A DNA stretch of 64,000 bases from Valencia hispanica (taxonomy: Eukaryota; Chordata; Actinopteri; Cyprinodontiformes; Valenciidae). The stretch spans positions 1,820,239-1,884,238 of the forward strand of contig OY747715.1 of assembly GCA_963556495.2 (NCBI GenBank), read 5' to 3'. Shown here in pieces: positions 56,516-64,000 of the stretch. The notes beneath the pieces are model-generated. The model was not told the DNA's origin and ran no database searches. It saw only the letters and a list, made by a program, of their open reading frames with translations. A program made the position numbers and the translations under genes. Within the stretch, counting starts at the first letter, position 1. Each line of letters starts with the position of its first letter.

Positions 56516-59503
56516 GGTTCTCCTCAGTTCCTCCATCAGGTTCTCCTCAGTTCCTCCATCAGGTTCTCCTCAGGTTCTCCTCAGTTCCTCCATCAGGTTC
56601 TCCTCAGGTTCTCCTCAGTTCCTCCATCAGGTTCTCCTCAGTTCCTCCATCAGGTTCTCCTCAGTTCCTCCATCAGGTTCTCCTCAGTTCCTCCATCAGG
56701 TTCTCCTCAGGTTCTCCTCAGTTCCTCCATCAGGTTCTCCTCAGGTTCTCCTCAGTTCCTCCATCAGGTTCTCCTCAGTTCCTCCATCAGGTTCTCCTCA
56801 GTTCCTTCATCAGGTTCTCCTCAGTTCCTCCCTCAGGTTCTCCTCAGGTTCTCCTCAGTTCCTCCATCAAGTTCTCCTCAGTTCCTCCATCAGGTTCTCC
56901 TCAGGTTCTCCTCAGTTCCTCCATCAGGTTCTCCTCAGTTCCTCCATCAGGTTCTCCTCAGTTCCTCCCTCAGGTTCTCCTCAGGTTCTCCTCAGTTCCT
57001 CCATCAGGTTCTCCTCAGTTCCTCCATCAGGTTCTCCTCAGTTCCTCCATCAGGTTCTCCTCAGTTCCTCCATCAGGTTCTTCACAAGTTCTCCTCAGTT
57101 CCTCCATCAGGTTCTCCTCAGGTTCTCCTCAGTTCCTCCATCAGGTTCTCCTCAGTTCCTCCATCAGGTTCTCCTCAGTTCCTCCATCAGGTTCTTCACA
57201 AGTTATCCTCAGTTCCTCCATCAGGTTCTCCTCAGGTTCTCCTCAGTTCCTCCATCAGGTTCTCCTCAGTTCCTCCATCAGGTTCTCCTCAGTTCCTTCA
57301 TCAGGTTCTCCTCAGTTCCTCCCTCAGGTTCTCCTCAGTTCCTCCATCAGGTTCTCCTCAGTTCCTCCATCAGGTTCTCCTCAGTTCCTCCATCAGGTTC
57401 TCCTCAGGTTCTCCTCAGTTCCTCCATCAGGTTCTCCTCAGTTCCTCCATCAGGTTCTCCTCAGTTCCTCCCTCAGGTTCTCCTCAGTTCCTCCCTCAGG
57501 TTCTCCATCAGGTTCTCATCAGGTTCTCCTCAGTTCCTCCATCAGGTTCTCCTCAGTTCCCCCATCAGGTTCTCCTCAGTTCCTCCCTCAGGTTCTCCTC
57601 AGGTTCTCCTCAGTTCCTCCATCAGGTTCTCCTCAGTTCCTCCATCAGGTTCTCCTCAGTTCCTCCATCAGGTTCTCCTCAGGTTCTCCTCAGTTCCTCC
57701 ATCAGGTTCTCCTCAGGTTCTCCTCAGTTCCTCCATCAGGTTCTCCTCAGTTCCTCCATCAGGTTCTCCTCAGTTCCTTCATCAGGTTCTCCTCAGTTCC
57801 TCCCTCAGGTTCTCCTCAGGTTCTCCTCAGTTCCTCCATCAGGTTCTCCTCAGTTCCTCCATCAGGTTCTCCTCAGGTTCTCCTCAGTTCCTCCATCAGG
57901 TTCTCCTCAGTTCCTCCATCAGGTTCTCCTCAGTTCCTCCCTCAGGTTCTCCTCAGGTTCTCCTCAGTTCCTCCATCAGGTTCTCCTCAGTTCCTCCATC
58001 AGGTTCTCCTCAGTTCCTCCATCAGGTTCTCCACAAGTTCTCCTCAGTTCCTCCATCAGGTTCTTCACAAGTTCTCCTCAGTTCCTCCATCAGGTTCTCC
58101 TCAGGTTCTCCTCAGTTCCTCCATCAGGTTCTCCTCAGTTCCTCCATCAGGTTCTCCTCAGTTCCTCCATCAGGTTCTTCACAAGTTATCCTCAGTTCCT
58201 CCATCAGGTTCTCCTCAGGTTCTCCTCAGTTCCTCCATCAGGTTCTCCTCAGTTCCTCCATCAGGTTCTCCTCAGTTCCTTCATCAGGTTCTCCTCAGTT
58301 CCTCCCTCAGGTTCTCCTCAGTTCCTCCATCAGGTTCTCCTCAGTTCCTCCATCAGGTTCTCCTCAGTTCCTCCATCAGGTTCTCCTCAGTTCCTCCATC
58401 AGGTTCTCCTCAGTTCCTCCCTCAGGTTCTCCTCAGTTCCTCCCTCAGGTTCTCCATCAGGTTCTCATCAGGTTCTCCTCAGTTCCTCCATCAGGTTCTC
58501 CTCAGTTCCCCCATCAGGTTCTCCTCAGTTCCTCCCTCAGGTTCTCCTCAGGTTCTCCTCAGTTCCTCCATCAGGTTCTCCTCAGTCCCTCCATCAGGTT
58601 CTCCTCAGTTCCTCCATCTGGTTCTCCTCAGTTCCTCCCTCAGGTTCTCCTCAGGTTCTCCTCAGTTCCTCCATCAGGTTCTCCTCAGTTCCTCCCTCAG
58701 GTTCTCCTCAGTTCCTCCATCAGGCTCTCTTCAGTTCCTCCATCAGGTTCTCCTCAGTTCCTCCATCAGGTTCTCCTCAGGTTCTCATCAGTTTCTCCAT
58801 CAGGTTCTCCTCAGTTCCTCCATCAGGTTCTCCTCAGTTCCTCCATCAGGTTCTCCTCAGGTTCTCCTCAGTTCCTCCATCAGGTTCCCCTCAGTTCCTC
58901 CATCAGTTCCTCCATCAGGTTCTCCTCAGGCTCTCTTCAGTTCCTCCATCAGGTTCTCCTCAGTTCCTCCATCAGGTTCTCCTCAGGTTCTCCTCAGTTC
59001 CTCCATCAGGCTCTCTTCAGTTCCTCCATCAGGTTCTCCTCAGTTCCTCCATCAGGTTCTCCTCAGGTTCTCATCAGTTTCTCCATCAGGTTCTCCTCAG
59101 TTCCTCCATCAGGTTCTCCTCAGTTCCTCCATCAGGTTCTCCTCAGTTCCTCCATCAGGTTCCCCTCAGTTCCTCCATCAGTTCCTCCATCAGGTTCTCC
59201 TCAGTTCCTCCATCAGGTTCTCCTCAGGTTCTCCTCAGTTCCTCCATCAGGTTCTCCTCAGGTTCTCCTCAGTTCCTCCATCAGGTTCTCCTCAGGTTCT
59301 CCTCAGTTCCTCCATCAGGTTCCCCTCAGTTCCTCCATCAGTTCCTCCATCAGGTTCTCCTCAGTTCCTCCATCAGGTTCCCCTCAGTTCCTCCATCAGT
59401 TCCTCCATCAGGTTCTTCTCAGTTCCTCCATCAGGTTCTCCTCAGTTCCTCCATCAGGTTCTCCTCAGTTCCTCCATCAGGTTCTCCTCAGTTCCTCCAT
59501 CAG
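56516..59503. repeat. 23-bp minisatellite, about 3 kb
   Basis: The unit is GGTTCTCCTCA + GTTCCTCCATCA (23 bp), mixed with shorter copies in which the 11-bp GGTTCTCCTCA part is repeated alone. Variants include CCCTCA for CCATCA and TTCACAAG for TCCTCAG. No unit variant makes a stop codon in any + frame, so open frames of over 1,000 codons run through in all three frames. All give the same 23-residue repeat in different phase (containing SSSIRFSSVPPSGSPQFLHQ). It is strand-asymmetric, pyrimidine-rich, and starts about 40 bp after the ccdc65 poly(A) signal. Confidence 0.97.
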
Positions 59504-60000
59504 AAGGTCCATCTTGTTTGATTGCATGAAGCCGGTGATCCAGCGCCACCAGCAGGTCTGAAGATCGTTAGCGGAGCTTCTTCTACACAGGGCCGATATG
59601 TGGGAAGACAGCGCCCTCTGGTGGTCGTAACAAACAAAGCTGAACCTTCATCTCTTGTGTTTTTTTACATAAATGTCTTATTGCTCTTACTTTCTTCGCA
59701 TCATGTATTGATATTAAAGTTTAACATTTTCTGAACTTAGAAGATATGGAAGAATAATTATTTTTCTTTGACCATTTAAAAACATAACTGCTTAGCCGTA
59801 ATTTTATAGAAAAAGCTAAAAGGAGTACAAATGTTTAAGAAAGTCACAGCTTGTCCTGGTTTCTATAACCTGATCAACTTCTCCGCTTTATGCCTTCATA
59901 CAGTTCTGACCCCAGAACCCAGTTATAGTAAGAATTTATTAGTGAATTTCAGGTTCACAGGGCATTTTAAACAGAAGAAATCTTAGCAGAATATCAGAAA
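59504..60000. other. Intergenic sequence, nothing recognised
   Basis: AT-rich flank. I see no gene. Confidence 0.4.
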
Positions 60001-60750
60001 ATGAAGAGTTTGCAACCTCTCGCGTTGCGCCGACTGTCTTGGGTCAACTTCATTTTAGTGAAAATATGCGCAAATTAGCCAATAAAATGTTTTCCTGCCA
60101 CTTATCTTTCAAAGTTTCTGTTCTGTCCGCTGTTCATCTGTCTGACGTGAGTCGTGTTTTACCACTTATTGAACTTATTGGTGTTAGATATTAAACAAAG
60201 AATAAAGAACAACAGGTTTCTCAAAGATTAATATGAAATGTAAAATATTTAAAGTTTAGAATACCGCCCCTATATGATAGTTGTGTGTACGATTCAGTTA
60301 TGTTTTTTAATCCTGAAGTAATGAATTATTGGTTGGCAGAGCTCTTTAAACACTTCGATGTTTTTGAAGTTACGGGGGTCGATCCTGCTACCTCTCGCTT
60401 GGCGCCGCCTGTCTTCGGTTAGCAGCACTAAAGTAAGACCAAAATAAGCCCAAAGTAAACTAACATTAGCCAATCACGTTCTCCCCTGGCACTAAAATGT
60501 AAAACTTATTTTTCTTCTGTCAGAGTCGTGTTTTACTCTTTTTAGAGCGTTTCGTTGTAAGATAAACTACGATAAATTACGACAAAATGGTGTCTTTAAA
60601 TTTAATATAAAATGCTAAATATAAAAAGTTTAGATCACCACCGGATACTCAATAGATGTGTGTGAATCATGACCAAAGCGTTTTATGCAGTGTTAGATAG
60701 GTAGAATAGTGCCAGGGAAGGTTTTAAAAAAAATACTGACAGTTTATAAC
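60001..60750. repeat. Two diverged tandem duplicates with tRNA-Ala relics
   Basis: Two units of about 370 bp align: each has a tRNA-Ala-like piece (60013-60040, and 60374-60413 with TCGATCCTGCTACCTCTCGC), then ATTAGCCAAT, GAGTCGTGTTTTAC, a TAAAATATTTAAAGTTTAGA-like stretch and TGTGTG. The intact tRNA-Ala follows. They look like older copies of a tRNA-bearing unit whose tRNA parts have decayed. Confidence 0.7.
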
Positions 60751-60816
60751 TATGATTTTATATAGGAGAGTAGTTGATTTCTCCTTTTTCCCAAAAATAA
60801 TAAAAAAATGAAAAAT

Positions 60817-60889
60817 TGGAGGATGCGGGCATCGATCCCGCTACCTCTCGCATGCTAAGCGAGCGCTCTACCATCTGAGCTAATCCCCC
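60817..60889 (-). tRNA. tRNA-Ala (AGC)
   Basis: On the minus strand the 73-nt gene begins GGGGGATTAGCTCAGATGG, has anticodon loop TTAGCAT (AGC), a T-arm with GGGATCGATGCCC and an acceptor pairing GGGGGAT with ATCCTCC, ending in A. The minus-strand 3' flank is CAATTTTTC, a terminator. Confidence 0.95.
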
Positions 60890-61500
60890 GTATGACACAG
60901 TAGAACCGTGATTCTGCTTGAGAAACTCCCGTTTAAAGACCTTCCAAGCTACCAGTCTACATTAGCAACCATGTGACGTCACAAGCGTTTCACGCACAGC
61001 GATCACCTGATTGGTTAACAGGAGAAGGGAACTGATGCAATTGGCCGGTGACATTAAAAGCGGGAGCGCTAATGGATGAAAATAGAAATGAGAGCAGCGA
61101 ACAAACTCAGAAGGTAAAGCTGGAGGTTGTTTCACTCTGCTGACGTCATCATCAGGTCTCACAAACCTAATATGATTTCTTGCAGCATCACTTTCATCCC
61201 TAAAATCAAACATTTAAGTAAAAATGATACTCAGATGGTATTGAGTCTATGATTAAGTATCTATTTAAAAGATAAAACCAAAACATCCCAAAAGTTTTTT
61301 TTTAATTAATTAAAAATAATGTATTTGTTTTCTGTGAGGTAAAGATGAGCTGACACAAACTAACTTTAGTTTTGGTTTTATTTCTTCTCTGCTTCTACTT
61401 CCTTTTTCCCACACCTCTTAATATCTTTAAATAATCCACATTTTAGTTATTTCCTAATCAGATGAAGTTGTCATCAAATAACGTTTTTAAATCTGTATTT
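60890..61500. other. Intergenic sequence, nothing recognised
   Basis: AT-rich; I see no gene. Confidence 0.4.
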
Positions 61501-62060
61501 TCAAAATAATTGTACTGGTTTTGTGATGGACTACCCAGATCCATCACAAAACCATTCTGGTATGTTCTCCGACCATCTGTGGTGTGTACATCATAGGGGA
61601 CCTCTCTTGGTCAAACAACGCCACATCGCTGACATAAAAAGGCCCAACAGTGACGCCACATGAGGGCGAAAGCTCCAGCCTAAATCTTGACTTCCTCTTC
61701 CTGTCACGACCGACGACATCGCAGTGTGGCTTGGTAGCTACAGCGTCGACCAGAAACATCTCCAGTGGACGGTGAGGGCAGCAGAACAGATCTTCGGTGT
61801 CCCACTCTCCTCCCTCTCAATCTAAATTGTATAACTAAATTGTTGGCGACCCCTCTATCCGCCGACACCGCCTCTTCATCCTCCTTCCATCAGAGAGGAA
61901 GTTCTAAAGTATCCGAGGCAGAACCACCAGGCTAATAAACAGCCTCATTCCTTCAGTCTGTGAACCCTAACCATCCATGTTTTCTTTACTTCTTTTTATT
62001 TATTGTTGTGATTGTTTTTTATGTTTCAGCTATCGAATTGGCAAAAAATCTGATTTGATC
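61501..62060 (+). pseudogene. LINE 3' fragment (CR1/Rex1-like)
   Basis: Broken frames give GDLSWSNNATSL, VGDPSIRRHRLFILLPSERK and RTTRLINSLIPSV, the C-terminal end of a fish LINE reverse transcriptase (compare HPGHNLFRLLPSGRRY in the 18.9-kb element). A stop and frameshifts are present, and it ends in a T-rich tail with TTTGATCTGAAT. Confidence 0.65.
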
Positions 62061-62239
62061 TGAATAACAGAGAAGTGGAAATTAATCAGAAGATGGTTCA
62101 GTCTGGGAATCTAACGCGGTGGTCCGATAAAGGATCAAACCGAAGCAGAAGAACACAGTGGAACCCATTTACCCCCGGATCTGAAGACCCCAGACCAGAA
62201 CATCATCAAAGCAGTCAGCGGCGCCAGAGGAATACCATA

Positions 62240-62720
62240 CAATACCAATTTATTTATGGAGCACTTTCAGCACATTACAATTGACCAAAGTGCTGCACAC
62301 TGGCAAAGACATGGAAAGGAAAAAGAAAAATGAGATTAAAAAAATAGGAAAAGCAAACAAAGTTTAAAAACAATTAGCTAAAATAAAGCCACCAATAAAA
62401 CAGGGCAGTTAAAATTGATATAAGAACACAGTGAGAGAGAACAATAAATAAATAAAGAAAAAGTTTTTCTCCTAAAACATGCCAAGCAATGAAGAAATTA
62501 AACGAAGGCAGATTAAAAGTGATATCAGGCATTAAAAGACTGAGAAAAAAAATAGCTTTTTAGGCGGGATTTAAAAACACCAAGGGAGGATGGCTGCCTA
62601 ACCTGGAGGGGAAGTAGGCAAGGCATTTTATTTGTAAAGCACACTTTCAACAACAGGGTAATTCAAGGTGCTTTACATGATTTGGTGATTTAAAAAAACT
62701 GAACATTGGAAATTAAAAGT
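62240..62720 (-). mobile_element. L2-type LINE 3' ends, minus orientation
   Basis: The + strand reads AATTTATTTATGGAGCACTT with CAAAGTGCTGCACA, then at 62621 CATTTTATTTGTAAAGCACA and GGTAATTCAAGGTGCTTTAC. The two 3'-end motifs suggest two adjacent truncated copies, the second of the same family as 30505-31290. Confidence 0.65.
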
Positions 62721-63250
62721 CAATAAAGCAAAATGGTGCAACCTACCTTTTTTTGCGACACCCCTTCTACGTACGTATACATGTTATACATCATTTAAAA
62801 GCTGAGATTCTTCTGATTCCAATGATGTATGCCAATCAAGGATACAATCATAACTGTACACACAGTAAACACCTTTGGCGAACCGCTCAGAAAGAAAAAT
62901 TATGTGCAACTGACCGTTGAGAGCCTCATGTCATTGACAGAACTGAGCCACCTCGAACAAAGACTGTATTTTTATATCTACAAGGGTCCAGTTAATGTCC
63001 CCCAGTAAAATAGTTAAACATAATCTGTTGCTGAAACCTTGATAATTTCCTTCCTTGTGTTTATTTCTCACAAACTTTGAATTATTAATACTAATATTAG
63101 CATGCTCATATTAGCCTAAAAATAACACAGCCGCACCCTTCTTCTTGTTTGTGTTTATTGGTGGCTAGCAAACAACAAATTGGTGCATTACTGCCACCTA
63201 CTGGTATGGAGTGTGGACCAGAATGTCGCTCAAGGTTACACTAGCCTCTC
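62721..63250. other. Intergenic sequence, nothing recognised
   Basis: I see no gene or clear repeat. Confidence 0.4.
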
Positions 63251-63253
63251 TAA

Positions 63254-63500
63254 CGGTGCGTTCACACCAGAGCGTCAAAAACGCGCCAAAGTTTGACGCT
63301 TCAATATTTGCACCTCGACGCGCATCCAAAGCGAATCGGACGCACGTCAAAATTGTATATTTGGATGCGCATCAAGCTGGAAATATACAACTTGTGGGAG
63401 GAAGTAGTGCCAGACGGTCTGTTTGCAAGATGGCAGCTGTTGATGTAGCGTTTGAAGAGATATTCAATTACTCTATTTACTGTACATCAGCAGGAAAATA
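63254..63500 (+). mobile_element. PIF/Harbinger-like element 5' fragment
   Basis: The start GGTGCGTTCACACCAGAGCG, with GACGC repeats and AAGATGGCAGCTGTTGATG just before a short open frame (MAAVDVAFEEIFNY), resembles the 5' end of fish Harbinger elements. The transposase body and right end are not present. Confidence 0.4.
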
Positions 63501-64000
63501 ATAGTAAAATAGCGGGACAGTAGGCGGGCTTGCTGGCTTCTGCACGGGTTCGCAGGGTCAGTCAAAAGTGGAATGAACCTACCAGGTTGCCGTATCTCCT
63601 CACTTATATTCCTCCAAGCGAGCTCCTTTTTATTCCTGTCTCTGTACAGAAGTGTTTCTCAACCTTTTTTTATCGTTCCCCACTTTGGACAAAGGAGCAT
63701 ACACAAGCCCCCCACGCTTTTATCGCCCCAACAGAATGGTGACCACGCCGGATTTTTAAAGTGTTTTATTTATTTAAATAGCCGAGTTAGTCTACAAGTT
63801 TTTAAGGGTATAAATTAGTTGGAAAAAGGGGTTGGGCACTGGTATAAAACCGGCTTAGAAATATATGCTGTCAGTAGTTGCTACATGTAGAACTTCAGCT
63901 CACAGTTGGAGAAAATAAAAGTTGTAGTTTTATCAAATTTACAAAGCAAGATACTCATCCCTGTATTTGCTCCGTGGTTGACCGTGTGACTTCTCTGACT
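63501..64000. other. Right edge of window, nothing recognised
   Basis: It contains a CAGAAGTGTTTCTCAACC phrase like the start of another fish MITE near 63648. I see no gene. Confidence 0.3.

Noticed and set aside
56482..59561. Three overlapping open frames of over 1,000 codons each
   Set aside because: They are the same 23-residue translation of a 23-bp tandem repeat in three phases, with no promoter, splice or domain evidence. Treated as a minisatellite.
63211..63501. 96-codon frame near the right end
   Set aside because: It overlaps the Harbinger-like 5' end and is too short and unsupported to call a gene.

Overview
The window reads as nuclear DNA of a teleost fish. It has intron-split vertebrate genes with GT-AG junctions, RNA polymerase III tRNA genes, and fish-type transposable elements: L1, L2 and CR1/Rex1-like LINEs, Tc1/mariner, hAT, a PIF/Harbinger-like piece and BEL/Pao. 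It also carries very large tandem arrays. I cannot name the species. No prokaryotic features or CRISPR arrays are present.

Three protein-coding loci are supported. A TIM-family (T-cell immunoglobulin and mucin) gene fragment lies on the + strand at 3.5-7.2 kb, with the first half of its IgV domain and its signal peptide not found. An egr1-like immediate-early zinc-finger gene lies on the - strand at 26.6-28.3 kb, complete in two exons, with a TATA box and three CArG/SRE boxes upstream. ccdc65 (drc2, nexin-dynein regulatory complex subunit 2) lies on the + strand at 42.86-56.35 kb, complete in eight coding exons (462 codons). A probable noncoding first exon and RFX X-box promoter for it sit near 39.2 kb. 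A TIM gene near an EGR1 gene recalls human 5q31-q33.

A tRNA cluster at 11.6-22.8 kb holds three tRNA-Asp(GTC), three tRNA-Val(AAC), two tRNA-Val(CAC) and one truncated tRNA-Val. They are arranged as duplicated divergent Asp/Val pairs followed by convergently placed Val(CAC)/Val(AAC) genes. A tRNA-Ala(AGC) sits at 60.8 kb next to diverged tandem duplicates with decayed tRNA-Ala relics.

Region by region: 1-2.27 kb is a TG-rich minisatellite; 2.5-3.2 kb is a long-TIR element; 3.5-7.2 kb the TIM gene; 8.5-10.2 kb an L1 ORF1 fragment split by a 1.3-kb DNA transposon that itself holds a MITE and a 26-bp array; 11.6-13.25 kb tRNAs; 14.5-17.5 kb a BEL/Pao remnant split by two LINE copies; 18.4-22.8 kb more tRNAs around a near-complete minus-strand LINE; 23.8-24.75 kb a hAT relic; 25-26 kb an L2 3' end; 26.2-28.9 kb egr1; 29.3-34.1 kb LINE fragments; 35.0-37.0 kb a Tc1 element split by a solo LTR; 37.5-42.4 kb Tc1 and LINE fragments; 42.8-56.4 kb ccdc65, whose fifth coding intron is about 10.6 kb of higher-order satellite; 56.5-59.5 kb a 23-bp minisatellite open in all three + frames; 59.5-64 kb tRNA-Ala and LINE/Harbinger fragments.

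The most unusual points are the giant satellite intron inside a cilia gene, the three-frame-open minisatellite beginning just past that gene's poly(A) signal, tRNA-Val isoacceptors differing only at the wobble base, and several multi-level nested insertions. I found no convincing evidence for a wholly new biological system.
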